A stretch of DNA of 64,000 bases from Rhinatrema bivittatum (taxonomy: Eukaryota > Chordata > Amphibia > Gymnophiona > Rhinatrematidae), in contig NC_042624.1 of assembly GCF_901001135.1 (NCBI RefSeq), forward strand, positions 9,555,532 to 9,619,531, in the 5' to 3' direction. Under the pieces are notes generated by a model that saw only the letters and a program-made list of their open reading frames with translations, did no database searches and was not told the DNA's origin. The translations under genes and the position numbers were made by a program. This document shows positions 1 to 11,714 of this stretch, in pieces (the stretch's first letter is position 1; each line of letters starts with the position of its first letter).

Positions 1-1111
1 TGATATTGAAATCCTCTGATTTAAGCAGGTTAATTTTAAACCTGACACCCCCTCCCCTCCCGGTACAAGTCCATTTCCTTAATTAAATTAGGTATGGATA
101 TAATTGGCTTCCCTACTGTGAATATATCATCAGCAAAGAGCTTAATTTTGAATTCTTCTTGGCCATCTGGTATCCCTGCTATATTTTTACTGTACCTTAC
201 TCTTTGCACAAAGGGTTCCATCACTGAGTTGAACAGGAGAAGGGACAGAGGGCATCCCCTGCCTCCCCTCTCCAATGGGAATACCTCCAAATAGCTTCCC
301 ATTTAACCTTATCCTAACCTGAGGTGCCTTATAAAACTTCACAATCCAAGTGTGGAAATTCCCCTGAATCCCCATTCTCTCTAATACTGAGTGCATAAAG
401 GACCATTGAACATGGTCAAATGTCTTCTTGGCATCTATTACCTCTGTGCGATCCACATCAAGTTATGTACCTGCCTAATATTATCTGAGGCTTGTCGACC
501 TGGTATGAATCCTCCTTGATCTTCATGCACTATATTAGATGTAATAGAAGCTAGCCTTGTCGCCAATATCTTCACCAGAATTTTGATGTCCAGATTAAGC
601 AATGAAATTGGGCGATATAAGCCACATAAATTTGGATCCCTTCCCTCTTTTAGGAGGATTGTTATACTGGCCACATTCATGGATGGAGGTAAATGCCAAT
701 CATGCACTAAAGAATTTAATGCTCCTTTCATTGTTATGGCTCCATCCACACTAGTATATAATTCCTTTTAAAAATTCTGAAAGCATTGATCCACTAAACT
801 AGGCTCATATACTATTTTCCTCTTTTGTCCCCATATTTGTGTAATCTGAGCTTGAGCTTTTCTTTGTTTCAACCGATATGCTAATATCCAAGAGGCTTTG
901 TTCCTGTACTCATAAAAATCATTACCTCGCTAACTGCAACCTATGGTCTATATCATCATCTATCAGCACTTTCAATTCCCCCCTCACTCGTTCTGCATTC
1001 CACAAGGTTTTAGTGTTTTCTCCTACTTTGTGCTTCCTTTCTAGTTCTGCTATTAATTGTCATAATCTATCTGATTCTTTTTCTCTTTCCTTTTCTGTCT
1101 GGCCCCCACCT
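1..1111 (-). pseudogene. L1-like LINE ORF2, reverse-transcriptase part (broken)
   Basis: Read on the minus strand, this encodes the linker and reverse-transcriptase region of an L1/Tx1-type ORF2. Around 900-780 there is a peptide of the type NKASWILAYRLKQ, which resembles the segment before the RT. About 750-440 holds the RT start, with GLYRPISLLN and GGFIPGRQASDNIR. About 300-36 carries a PLSLLLFNSVMEPF-like block and the catalytic FADD. Stops and frameshifts separate these pieces, so no enzyme can be made. The coding order continues from the endonuclease piece at 2068-2820, with foreign DNA lying between. The RT C-terminus lies beyond base 1. In intact L1 elements this protein nicks target DNA and reverse-transcribes the element's RNA. 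Confidence 0.85.
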
Positions 1112-1118
1112 TATGAAT

Positions 1119-1455
1119 TTTCCTCTATTTATTTATTTATGAGCTTTTATATACTGGCGTTCGTAGGACACATCATGTCAGTTTACAAGTAACTGAGGAG
1201 GAGGGAATTACAATGAACGATGATAGAGGGCTAGCTATAAGAGGAGGAGTGGGAAAAGGTCGAGAACCTGGGAAAGGGAGGGAGGGAGGAAAGATTGAAG
1301 AAGTGAGGGAGATGGATAACCAAAAAATTACTAAAGTCAAAATCGAAAAACAGAATCACAACAAATTCACAGAGCATGTCACAACTGGGTTAACAGTATA
1401 AACCTATGAACAGACAAAGGCAAAACAGTATAAACTTATGTACAGACAAAGGCGA
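1119..1455 (-). mobile_element. L2-type LINE 3' end, inserted in the L1-like ORF2
   Basis: The plus strand starts with a TTTATTTATT run followed by the complement of the conserved tail seen many times in this window (GTAAACCG..GTGAT, then a CGGTATA-like block, then TAAA repeats). The element therefore points to the left. It ends in a short direct duplication of about 32 bp around 1393-1453 (ACAGTATAAAC..ACAGACAAAGGC twice). It interrupts the L1-like coding sequence. The family is assigned from the copy at 37586-38321, where RT coding sequence precedes the same tail. Confidence 0.65.
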
Positions 1456-2067
1456 ATTGCAGGGGGGCTGCTTTGAGACCCTTCAACAAGACTATGGGAG
1501 TGACCTCCCCATTATCATGGAAAACTTATACAATGCCATCTGTGATGAGGTGCATGGTGTGTCTAGGGGGAAAACCCCGAACTGGATCACTTCAGGGAGA
1601 GAGCCCAGGACAGAGCCAGGCTCCAGGGGAATCAGGGGAAGACTTCATTTCCCAGGTTCTTTGAACCAAGGATAAGTCAATGGGAGAAAGGAGAGAGACT
1701 TGATTATACACCTGAGGATGGCACCCAGGGAATGCAGACACCTGAACCCATGATGATGGAGGAGGAAGCTACTGGGGATATGTTGGAGTTTAAAGGAATG
1801 CCCAGCTCCTCAGAGGAAGAGGAAGTCATGGAAGTGGAGGTCCCTGCAGTGGAAACTACTAGCACTGACGTGGAAACAGAGTGTGGTGGACACAAACCTC
1901 TTTTTGTTCTTGCATTGCTGTGGGACGGAGCTAGAGAACCTTAATGTAGTGCGTGGAGCCCTGCAGGGTGAAACTGCCTGGGGTAGTCTGATCTGTGGAC
2001 AGCAGGAGCTTGGGATTCTCTGTGACCAGTGCTCCGGGACACATCCTTGACCCTCTTGTCTCATAAC
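1456..2067. other. Unassigned inserted block with a short acidic open frame
   Basis: This stretch lies between the two halves of the L1-like ORF2 and matches neither. It holds an open frame at about 1732-1944 (+) encoding a short acidic peptide with an SSSEEEEVMEVEV run. It may be part of another retroelement, but no domain can be named. The right boundary is placed where L1 endonuclease-like coding sequence resumes on the minus strand, so it is approximate. Confidence 0.35.
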
Positions 2068-2820
2068 AGAGTGCATTCATTCTCCAGAATTTCCATTTCT
2101 TATGTGGGGAGAGCTCCTTCAGTTCTAGCCAGATAGGAGCATGGCCTGACCACACCAAATTATCAATGCCCACATCTGCAACTGATCCTACCAATGGGGA
2201 ATCCAATAGCACTAGATCTATCCTTGAATAGGATGCTTGCAGGGGGGAGTGATATATATAATCTCTTGTGGTGGGGTTCAGAGCCTGCAATATATCCACT
2301 AACTCTAATGTGTTTACCAAAGGTTTTAATTTGCTTCTATCCTTCCCTTATGTTTTCCCCAGCCCCAGTGTTATCAAGCTCAGGTCGCATTGTCAGGTAA
2401 AAATCACCCCCTAATATCAGGGGACCTTTTGCTAACTTGCCAGCTGCATGCATGGTGGCCTCGGGGAAAAAATCCTTCTGGGTCACGTTCAGAGCATACA
2501 TATTCACCATGCTCGCTGCTTGCCTCTGAGAAATGAGGTTAAGAAAGATATCTGCCACCCAGATCCCTCCCCTCTTCCTTCAGGATCTGAACATTGTTGT
2601 CATTTCTAAAAAGAATTCCTACTCCACAAGATCTCTTGCTTATATTGGAAGCAAAAACAGGAAGGTTAATGTTCTTATGACATGATAGTCCCTCGTAGAG
2701 GTTCCTAAGATGTGTTTCTTGAATGAGAACAAAATCAGCTCTTAAATGCTGTATACCTTTAAATAATGATTGCCGCTTTCTCACCACATTAAGCCCTCTA
2801 GCATTATAAGACATCTAATA
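2068..2820 (-). pseudogene. L1-like LINE ORF2, endonuclease domain (broken)
   Basis: Read on the minus strand from about 2814, this is the N-terminal apurinic-endonuclease-like domain of an L1/Tx1-type ORF2. It begins MSYNARGLNVVRKR and carries LIQETHL at the catalytic Glu region. Further on come VNMYALN, LILGGDFYL, SRIDLVLL and a WSGHAPI-type SDH-like motif. The frame is interrupted by stops near 2540 and 2330. In intact elements this domain nicks genomic DNA to prime insertion. The start at 2814 is the usual N-terminal Met of such ORF2 proteins. The continuation is at 1-1111. Confidence 0.85.
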
Positions 2821-4259
2821 ATCGATCTCTGCATATAGAGTATCCCAGCCCCCTCATCACATCCTCCCTTTCCCTCTCCCCTCCCCTTTTGTTCTTCCCT
2901 ACCCACCCTGCCCATATCCCTTCTGTCTTCAATTATAGGATTTCTATCTGCTCTCCCTCCCCCCACATTACCATGGAGGTGTGACGCTGACCTGCTGGCC
3001 CCCTCCCCTTTACCAGACTTTGCCTTGTGTTAAAAATGCTTGGCCCCTCCCAGGAACTTCTCCCCAGTTCATGTCTGCTCCTCTTGTCCCCCTCCTGGTG
3101 AACATCAGCTTCATGTCCCAACAGCTCTTTCCATGTTCACCTGCTTCCATGCACCGAGGACCATCAGCACTTCTCCGTAGTCGAGATCCTGCCATCTCAA
3201 AAAGTCCTTCTTAGGGGCCAAATACCCCCCCACACACTCTCACTCTGCTGCTCTGCTCCAGGTTTAACTATCCTTAGGCCCACCTTTACTGATGCCTTCT
3301 GCTCTTCATCTGTTCTCTTCACGTAAGACTCCATTTACCATGAAGAACAGGCCAAAAAGGAACTGCCACTGGTCCCTCACATTCTCCAGTTACAACTGTT
3401 GTGCCTCCTTGGGTCAGCCATTAAATGGCCCTAGGTCCCTGGTAAAGAACCCTTACGTCTATGAGCCTTCCATCCTTTTCATCCCCTTCCAACTGGAGGA
3501 TTTAGCTTGGACACCTCATCCTATGTAGTGCAGCCATTTTAGTAATTTGGGGAGTCATTTTGAGTTAGCATAAGAGCAGTGAGGATGCAGTTTTTTCCAT
3601 TCTCATATGAGGCCTCCCAACCTTATCACAAACTTTATTTTTGATCCCGACGTGATAGTGGAACACATCCTCAAAGAACCTTTGTGCAGTGGGGCAGCCA
3701 GTAATGCTGTAAAACCATTGTGGGCTGTGCAAGTGGAAGCCCATAATCAAAGCTCCATAGAAGCAGCTATGCTACTTTTGGTTATTGAGCGAGGCTAGCG
3801 GAGAAAGCCAGAGGACCCAAAAACCATGCCGCCATCAACTCCAATGAGAATTCTGCCAGGACAACTGATCCCAGTGACTGATCTCTGCCTGGAACGAGGA
3901 TAGAGGATGTCCTCACATAATAGCTCTGCTAGTTCAGTGTTTTTAACCAGGTCTTGAGTTCAGCTGTAGCCAAGACTGGATCAATGGGAATGGGGAATGG
4001 TGCTTGGCCATAACAGTTGATCAAGCTATTACTATTTATAACATGCTCACCCCCAAAACTCTTATGGCCTGTGAACCTAAAACTTTCCATGAGATGTGCT
4101 GGATGGCCATGCAATGCTCCACCATGGCATCCAGCTCGGGTATCTTCTCTGAAATGGAGTTATCCGGAGTAATGGATTCCATGCCAGAAGATAACATGTT
4201 GGACCAGCCTATACGCCTTGAAGTGAGGGACCCATCATAGGCAGTCCCCATCCCTTAGG
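2821..4259. other. No gene; possible upstream part of the L1-like element
   Basis: This lies upstream (in the minus sense) of the ORF2 start at 2814, where an ORF1 and 5' region would be expected, but no ORF1 coiled coil or RNA-binding motif is recognisable. Bases 3410-3545 share a dispersed repeat with 7735-7875 and 10345-10430. Short open frames elsewhere have no recognisable domain. Confidence 0.4.
3410..3545 (+). repeat. Dispersed repeat, copy 1 of 3
   Basis: A block with a 'tagatggcccaggtccct'-like core, then an 'aacccttacgtctatgagccttccat' type segment and 'cattttagtaa', recurs at 7735-7875. It is partly repeated at 10345-10430. Copies are clearly diverged. Class unknown. Confidence 0.6.
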
Positions 4260-4317
4260 CAACTTATAAATGGTTCTGTTCTTTGCAGGAAACTAATATG
4301 GGATTACTGTGTGCTGT

Positions 4318-4958
4318 ATCTTGTATTGAGTAAAATACAATCATATCACCCCTACCTTGATTGAATTACATTGGCTACCGATAAAATATAGGATAGATTT
4401 TAAAGTATTATATTTATTACATAAATGGATGTACATGGAAAGGTTGAATGGTTAAATTCAGTCATTCATTTCACACTCCTCAACGGAACCGCAAATAAAA
4501 GCTTTTTGATAATTCCTTCAGTTTGCACCACGCACCTGAGTAAGGTCTAGTTCAGAAGCAGGTCCTAAATTATGGAATTCTATGCCCATAAAATTAAGGT
4601 TGCAAAAAGACTTTTCTGTTTTTAAGAAAGGACTGAAGACTTGGCTTTTTAAACTAGCTTAGGAGAACAATGACTAGCTAAGGCAGTTTTTTTTACTTAG
4701 GTCTGCAGGACGTTCCGATTTTAGGAGTGAGGCTCTTCCTTTTCATCTTTCTTTTATTTTTATATTTAGCTATTTTTCTTTGGTTGTATAATTTTATCCA
4801 ATATTTTATTCTTGCTTTGCCTGTCTTTTATTTTTAATATGATTTCACTTTGTATTATATGAATTTTATACACCTGTTATATTTATTTTTACTTTGTAAA
4901 CCATTGTGATTGACTTCAGAACAATAGTATATAAATACTATCAATAAATAAATAAATA
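4318..4958 (+). mobile_element. L2-type LINE 3' end with RT C-terminal remnant
   Basis: The plus strand encodes scattered fragments of the C-terminal part of an L2/CR1-group RT: a LHWLPIKYRIDFKVL-like start near 4365, a GPKLWNSMPIKLRL-like block near 4565, and FKKGLKTWLFK near 4625. Stops break the frame. A 3' UTR follows, ending in TGTAAACCATTGTGAT and a TAAA-repeat tail at about 4940-4958. The piece is 5' truncated, as is usual for LINE copies. Confidence 0.8.
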
Positions 4959-5039
4959 CGTATTGCATTTCATTGGATGGTGAGAGCATCCCCTTCATTC
5001 AATAGTGGTGGAAGCACCTTCTGCTTGCCAGCAGTGACA

Positions 5040-5820
5040 GTGCTGATCTTTAATTCAGTCTAATCATTGTTCATTCTACAGGAAATATGGGCCCAGTGGT
5101 TGTGTATGTATTATAATGTATTCCTTTATATGTGCCTCAGTTAAAGTAAGACCTTAAATCTTTTGGCTATGCTGGTCATAGTGTCCCCAGGGGACGTGCA
5201 CCCCTTGCTGGTGTGATTTATTATTACATTTTCTTACTTTTGTATGTGTTTCATTGGGGAAAAATTGTAATTGAAAAAGTGTCCTTCCTCTCAGACAATT
5301 TTTTCGTGGGGGGGGGGAGGGGGAGGGGGAAAAGTATGGCAACTCCTTGGGTCAATCAAATTGATGCAGGTGGAATTACATATGACTCTCAAAATATGAC
5401 CTACATAAAAGTACACTGAATGAGAGACAAAAAACTACATTCATACCAAACTTTTACAGACTTAAATAAGCACTTTTATTATGGCAGCTTCATAGAAAAG
5501 CATACCTTATTTCTAAAAGTCACACACACTCCACATTCAAATTTTAAAAACACCCTATATCAAAAGGCATTTTAATCAGCAAACCACAATCATGTGTTTA
5601 TCATCCTAATAATATCCTAAGGTCCGATAAATATTTCACATCAATACATGTGATATGTTTCTGCTTAGAAGATAAATCAATCTGCTCTAATTATATCCAT
5701 ATGTACTACCTTCTTCTAGGTGTAATGGTCAAAAAAATCACCCCTAGATGTTCCCCAAGTCTTCTAATAACTAAAATATGTACATATAGCTTATCATTTA
5801 TAATTGTTAGATAAAAATGT
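5040..5820. other. No recognisable feature
   Basis: The only notable item is a G-rich run at 5306-5330. No coding, RNA or repeat signal was recognised. Confidence 0.4.
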
Positions 5821-5945
5821 ATGTATTTATTTATTTAAAGGCTTTTCTATACCGATGTTCATGTAATAGTACATATCGCGTCTGTTTACAGAGAACTAAA
5901 GTTAGAAATTACATTGAACATGAGGGATACATATAACAAGGCGTG
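5821..5945 (-). mobile_element. L2-type LINE 3' tail
   Basis: The complement of the conserved tail: TTTATTTATTTA, then 'cttttctataccgatgttcatg', then a GTCTGTTTACA block. It matches the copy at 1119-1215. The body fades out after about 5945. Confidence 0.7.
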
Positions 5946-6758
5946 CCTAATAAGCATTATAGATAAATATAGCAAAAGATGTAAATATGGCTTGTCTCAA
6001 TTTCTAAAGAATGAGACTCTGATCTATGGAAACCTAAAATGTTTTTTATTTTTTTGTTCAAATTGTCATTCACTGATTTTCCTTTTGTCACTCAGAATAC
6101 AATTCGCCGCTTTATAATCGCACACAGGTTACTGTTCACTGATTTCCATTTCTTCACTCAAATTGCTCTTTGTCAGTTTCTGTTTTCCCTTTTCGTCACT
6201 CGATACTAATTTCCATTTTCTTGCTCAAATCACTCTTCGCCAATCTCTGTTACCTACAAAGGACCCTTGTTTTGCTTGTTCAAGCTTCCTCAAGGTATAC
6301 ATACAGTCCTATAATCAAAATAAACTAATGTAAATCTCAAAACTATAAGCAATCCATATATAATCAATGATGTTAAAAAAATCTATAATTACCACATCTT
6401 GCTTTATAAAGGCAAAAAAAATCAATAAAGACACTGTAACGAAATGGCACTGACTGTTTGCCTCTTGTATTGCTCCTTATGAAGCTGTTAAAAAAAACCC
6501 AAAACATTTTTTTTAATGCATGTTCAATTCATAAATATAAATCTATTCAAACAAATACTTATGAAGCTAAAGATAACCAGACCAAAGCTAAACATTATCC
6601 AACCAAATACCTCCATTTGTGAAGGTTCTTCTTCAAATTCTAAGGACTCAGTCATCTTACATGATAATGCTACCATGATGTTTGCAACTGATGCATGCTA
6701 CTATATTGGCTTAATTCAACCAATCAGCAACTATCATTACCCATAACATAATGATGCT
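5946..6758. other. AT-rich, no gene; weak tandem similarity at 6050-6250
   Basis: Around 6050-6250 a pyrimidine-rich motif ('ttcactgatttccattt..tcactcaaat') recurs three or four times with heavy divergence, which suggests an old minisatellite. Nothing else was recognised. Confidence 0.35.
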
Positions 6759-6772
6759 ATCCTAACATACCT

Positions 6773-7576
6773 TATTTCAAAATGCCATCATGTAATACCG
6801 AAGATAGCTCGGGCCTGGGGTATATTATAGACAATGAGACCTCATATATTATGGCGAGGCTTTTGATGCATTTGCGTATGCCCTCAACGCCTTGAACAAT
6901 ATTGTGCGGTGATAAAATTTCTGTTACACCGTATCAAACTGTTATAATCATTGGTCTCTTTGTCAAGGTTTAGTGATAGTTCCTTGCATCAAGGTTACAA
7001 TGTAATGAAAAGCAATGAGAAAGATAAACACTTATTGTAGCGAAATAGGCAGATGTGCAGCAGGGATGAAGTTCTGGCGTTGGCCCGACACGGCTCGTGT
7101 TTCTGGGAACCTTCTTCAGGGGCCGCCGATTGCCAGTGTTATTCCCAAGTCTGCCGTCTAATTCTGCTACTGGGCTGCAGCGATAATATCGCTGCAGCCA
7201 GAAACACGAGCCGTGTCGGGCCAACGCCAGAACTTCATCCCTGCTGCACATCTGCCTATTTCGCTACGATAAGTGTTTATCTTTCTCATTGCTTTTCATT
7301 ACATTGTAACCTTGATGCAAGGAACTATCACTAAACCTTGACAAAGAGACCAATGATTATAACAGTTTGATACGGTGTAACAGAAATTTTATCACCGCAC
7401 AATATCGTTCAAGGCGTTGAGGGCATACGCAAATGCATCAAAAGCCTCGCCATAATATATGAGGTCTCATTGTCTATAATATACCCCAGGCCCGAGCTAT
7501 CTTCGGTATTACATGATGGCATTTTGAAATAACCTGATAGAAGAATCCATCATAAGTAGACAGTTTCAAGTTAAAA
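6773..7576. mobile_element. Foldback insertion with 335-bp near-perfect arms
   Basis: Bases 6772-7106 and 7198-7532 are inverted copies of each other, 335 bp each, with very few mismatches (for example near 6900 and 7035). They flank a 91-bp loop. The exact 14-mer ATCCTAACATACCT occurs at 6759-6772 and again at 7577-7590, so the whole block including 44 bp right of the right arm looks like an insertion with a 14-bp target duplication. The two arms encode the same short open peptide on opposite strands, which is a consequence of the palindrome. No transposase is present. The left arm ends next to a CCCCTGAAGAAGG..AGAAACACG motif that recurs elsewhere in the window. Confidence 0.8.
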
Positions 7577-7734
7577 ATCCTAACATACCTGCATTATCAA
7601 TACTCCATAATTCACAACGGGACAATTAAACTACCTGTCAAATTATTAATCACTACTGCCTGAAACAAAACAAGTCAACACTAAGCCTCACTTGTATACT
7701 TCACTTGTACATCCAAGCCATCTAGTGGCTTAGA

Positions 7735-7875
7735 TCAGCCACTAGATGGCCCAGGTCCCTGCTTTGAACCCTTACATCTATGAATCTTCCATTCCTTTCA
7801 GTCCCTCCCAAACAAGAGGATTTAATTAGATGCCTTATCCTATTTAGAGAAGCCATTTTATTAACCTGGACCTTT
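7735..7875 (+). repeat. Dispersed repeat, copy 2 of 3
   Basis: Similar to 3410-3545 in the same orientation, including the 'agatggcc' core, 'cttacatctatgaatcttccat' and 'agccattttattaa' blocks. Confidence 0.6.
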
Positions 7876-7982
7876 AAACCAGGGAATACCATTCCACGGC
7901 TATATTAAGACCGTGCGGCTGAACAGAATTTAAATTGAAAATCCATTGTTGCTCTTTCAAATTCAACAATTTTTGTGGCTTA

Positions 7983-8066
7983 CCCCCCTCCCAGATAGAT
8001 GAATACAATCTATCAGGGATCTGAGATGGAGGGTGATAGATTGTATTCATCTATCAGGGAGGGGTG
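7983..8066. repeat. Inverted repeat (stem-loop)
   Basis: About 32-33 bp at 7983-8015 pairs with 8034-8066; both arms contain GATGAATACAATCTATCA or its complement. The loop is about 18 bp. It sits immediately left of another palindrome. Confidence 0.75.
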
Positions 8067-8071
8067 ATCCA

Positions 8072-8304
8072 CAATTCTATATCCACGTCGTCATCTTATG
8101 CACTTTAATATCAACGATACCAATTGTTGCGTTGCACAGCCTAATCGCTACAACATAAATTTTGTCTCTCTTGGATCCAAAAAATCGTCTTGTTTTTGGA
8201 TCCAAGAGAGACAAAATTTATGTTGTAGCGATTAGGCTGTGCAATGCAACAATTGGTATCGTTGATATTAAAGTGCATAAGATGACGATGTGGATATAGA
8301 ATTG
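8072..8304. repeat. Foldback repeat with 112-bp arms
   Basis: Arms 8072-8183 and 8193-8304 are inverted copies with only a few differences and a loop of about 9 bp. There is no coding potential beyond the mirror-image frame. Confidence 0.8.
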
Positions 8305-8362
8305 GTTGGTGTATGCAATACAACATAGTTATATAGAAAGGGTACACCGATATATTGGAGCC

Positions 8363-8413
8363 CCTGATGCAGCCCTATTGAAAGAGGGTGAAACTCGGCC
8401 AGAGTCGGGCTTG
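8363..8413 (+). repeat. Recurring CCCCTGA..GAAAC motif
   Basis: A CCCCTGATGCAG start is followed after a short spacer by GAAACTCGGCC and then GTCGGGCTT. Related motifs occur at 7082-7125 (minus), 14625-14660, 42050-42097 (minus) and 43430-43470. Class unknown. Confidence 0.5.
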
Positions 8414-8476
8414 TTTGCACATTCTGGTCTCTACACAATAAAGAAATCCAGATTGGACATTTGGCTGCTTATTTTG

Positions 8477-9586
8477 TAGAGATGTGAATCGTGTCCTCGA
8501 TCGTCTTAACGATCGATTTCGGCTGGGAGGGGGAGGGAATCGTATTGTTGCCGTTTGGGTGTGTAAACTATCGTGAAAATCGTTAAAATCGTGAGCCGAC
8601 ACACTAAAACCCCCTAAAACCCACCCCCGACCCTTTAAATTAAATCCCCCACCCTCCCAAACCCCCCCAAATGCTTTAAATTACCTGGGGATCCAGCGGT
8701 GGTCCAGAACGGCGGCGGTCCGGAACGGCTCCCTCAATTGAATCCTGTTGTCTTCAGCCGGCGCCATTTTGCAAAATGGCCGCCGCAAAATGGCGGCGGC
8801 CATAGACAAAAATGATTCGACGCAGGAGGTCGTTCCGGACCCCCGCTGGACTTTTGGCAAGTCTTGTGGGGGTCAGGAGGCCCCCCCAAGCTGGCCAAAA
8901 GTTTCTGGGAGTCCAGCGGGGTTCAGGAAGCGATTTCTTGCCGCGAATCGTTTTCCGTATGGAAAATGGCGCCGGCAGGAGATCGACTGCAGGAGGTCAT
9001 TCAGCGGCGGTCCGGAACCCCCGCTGAACGACCTCCTGCAGTCGATCTCCTGCCGGCGCCATTTTCCGTACGGAAAACGATTCGCGGCAAGAAATCGCTT
9101 CCTGAACCCCGCTGGACTCCCAGAAACTTTTGGCCAGCTTGGGGGGGCCTCCTGACCCCCCACAAGACTTGCCAAAAGTCCAGCGGGGGTCCGGAACGAC
9201 CTCCTGCGTCGAATCGTTTTTGTCTATGGCCGCCGCCATTTTGCGGCGGCCATTTTGCAAAATGGCGCCGGCTGAAGACAACAGGATTCAATTGAGGGGG
9301 CCGTTCCGGACCGCCGCCGTTCTGGACCACCGCTGGATCCCCAGGTAATTTAAAGCATTTGGGGGGGGGGGGGTTCGGGGGGGTGGGGGATTTAATTTAA
9401 AGGGTCGGGGGTGGGTTTTAGGGGGTTTTAGTGTGCCGGTTTTCCTGCCCTCCCCCTTCCCCCGATTTACGATTTTTTAACGATAAATCGGGGGAATTGG
9501 TATTGTATCGTGGCCCTAACGATTTTTGACGATTTAAAATATATCGGACGATATTTTAAATCGTCAAAAAACGATTCACATCCCTA
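8477..9586. mobile_element. Non-autonomous hAT-like foldback element
   Basis: Ends are TAGAGATGTGAATCG on the left and CGATTCACATCCCTA on the right. They are flanked by a perfect 8-bp duplication TTATTTTG (8469-8476 and 9587-9594), the hAT hallmark. Most of the element is one large GC-rich palindrome centred near 9012: the block with GGCGCCATTTTGCAAAATGG at 8760 recurs inverted near 9260. No transposase is encoded. Long open frames on both strands are mirror images caused by the palindrome. The same family is present at 40297-41822. Confidence 0.9.
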
Positions 9587-9594
9587 TTATTTTG

Positions 9595-11394
9595 TATTTC
9601 TGCTCTCACGGCTTTGTTAAGCAGCCTTCCTTGCTGTTTTGGTAGCGCCAACCCCACCTCAGTCCAAGGGTCCACCTCCTGCGCAACTATAATTTCTTGG
9701 TTTATTGTTACTTATTGGCACCGATATATATGTGACTGATTCCAACTTTTATTGTACACTTTGGTGAGGGACCTTTTGCTTATAAAAATTATTTCTACTA
9801 AAGTAAAGAGGGGAGGGCACATGGACGGTAAACATATGTAAATGTATTTTGACATATGATTGTTTGAGGAGCATAAAACACAAATGTAATTCAAGGTTTA
9901 GTTTGTATGTTTTCTTGTTCAATAAAAAATGTTTTGAACTAAAAAGATGCATACCTGTGTCATCCATTATCTAAGCCAAGAAACCATAAAAATTTAATCT
10001 CCAAGTTCGTGTCTTGGCTCTTTACCTAAGGACAGGGTCAGTCCTAGATGTTTCTCATATGTCCTTCCTGAGAATGCATATCATCAGATAAAAGTCTTGA
10101 TATCGTTATGTTATGATATGGCACCCCTAGCAACCTGGTTTAATTTTGATTTTTGTAAAAAAATTTGATTTATAGAGGGATTTGTCAGCTTACATCCGAG
10201 TACTCAACTATTTAACAATGAAAACGAATTAAAATATTTTGAGTTGCCAATGGCTGGATATTGTTTAGTTAGATCTGCATTGGCAGGTCACCAGTCTCAG
10301 ACTGTGATGCATGTGCTTAAATATATTAGTGTGACCAACCCTTCAGTTTGTCACTAGATGGCCCTAGGTCCTTTACCATCTGGACTAATACCATCCATTC
10401 TCTTTCAGTTTCTCCATTGAGTTGACCGTGATTGGATCTCCCAGGGCTAAGTCTGAGTTAGAGGTAGAATGGGGGTTTCAGTTTTGAGTTAGGTTTTGAG
10501 GAGTAAGGAGCTGGTTTTCTTTTCTCCCTGCTGAGTTGGGCCTACTAACCCAGCTTGGTGGTTTTTTTTTTGCATTCAGAGGAAGATCCCTTCTTAGTAT
10601 ACCACCTGTCTGAGAGGGTCTGCCTCCCCTTTTTGTAGAGAGAGAAGTTTTGTAGGCTTTTGGTCTACTTTTGGATTAATTTTTGTCTTCTTTTGCAGAA
10701 CACATTGTGCCTTGGGAAAGGAGCAACCCTGCCACTCTGGAGAGCAGGGGCTGGAGACCTGTGAGTAACCCTCTACTCCCTAGAGGAAGCAAGACCAATG
10801 ACAGCACTACCTAATGTGAGATATTTTGGATAGTGACTTTTGGATTTTCCCCCTTCTTGTTTGTGTGGAGGTTAATGTCCCACCCCTCTGCACCCTTGGA
10901 AGGAGATAGAAAGCTGTGAACTGAACTGGAACATCTGGCTTCTCTCCCAGAGAAGGCCCATCAAGGTTGCAACATATCAAGCATTGGCAGACCCCCACTG
11001 AATCTCCACACCTCAGAGAGATCAGGACACAAGCTACGGGCATCAGAGCTTTTTCGTGGCATGAGCTCCCCCCTAGGATTCCCCTGTACTAGGCTAGGCA
11101 GTGACAAGAGCACTCCCAGGAGCTAGAGAGATGGACACCAGCACTCAGACAGTGACACCATGGAAATAGTTCAAGTGTACAGTTTCATTTGTTAAATATT
11201 TGTGGAACAATGATTGCCTTTTGGAAATAATCAGTAAATTATTAAATATTAAATTGAAACAGTATACACATATATTGATTATCCCAAAAATCATATAAAT
11301 GGTAACCCCAACCCATCTCTCATTTAGAGTATATTACTGAACTATGTAACCGTAAAATATTGGCACACCATGGATAACTTAGAAACCTAACCAA
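9595..11394. other. No gene recognised
   Basis: AT-rich to mixed sequence. Bases 10345-10430 carry part of the dispersed repeat seen at 3410 and 7735. No RNA gene or coding domain was seen. Confidence 0.4.
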
Positions 11395-11483
11395 ACCTAT
11401 TTTGTGCCAAAATGTAAACCGTTGTGATGGTATATTACTAAACAACGGTATAGAAAATTTTTTAAATAAATAAAATAAATAAG
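11395..11483 (+). mobile_element. L2-type LINE 3' tail
   Basis: TGTAAACCGTTGTGATGG, then an AACGGTATAGAAAA block, then TAAA repeats ending at 11483. Confidence 0.75.
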
Positions 11484-11714
11484 TATGATTTGAACACCCA
11501 GTCTGAGTGCAGCCTGTCTGTTCTTGAAAAAAGCACCTCACCAGAAAGACACACACTCACTCACATTCTCACTCACGTTTACACCCCACCCCCCCACACA
11601 CACACACCCACCCAATCACCTGGGCCACAGAAGAGTAGCCCCGAGTAAAAATTACGTTTTTGGCCCTAGGGGAACCAACAACCCACCGACAAAGGGTTAT
11701 ATTAACTCTAAAGT

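Noticed and set aside
6970..7334. Two 93-codon frames with the same start peptide on opposite strands
   Set aside because: Direct result of the 335-bp inverted arms.
8748..9348. Overlapping open frames up to 143 codons on both strands
   Set aside because: Mirror-image frames of the GC-rich foldback element; the same peptides appear on both strands.
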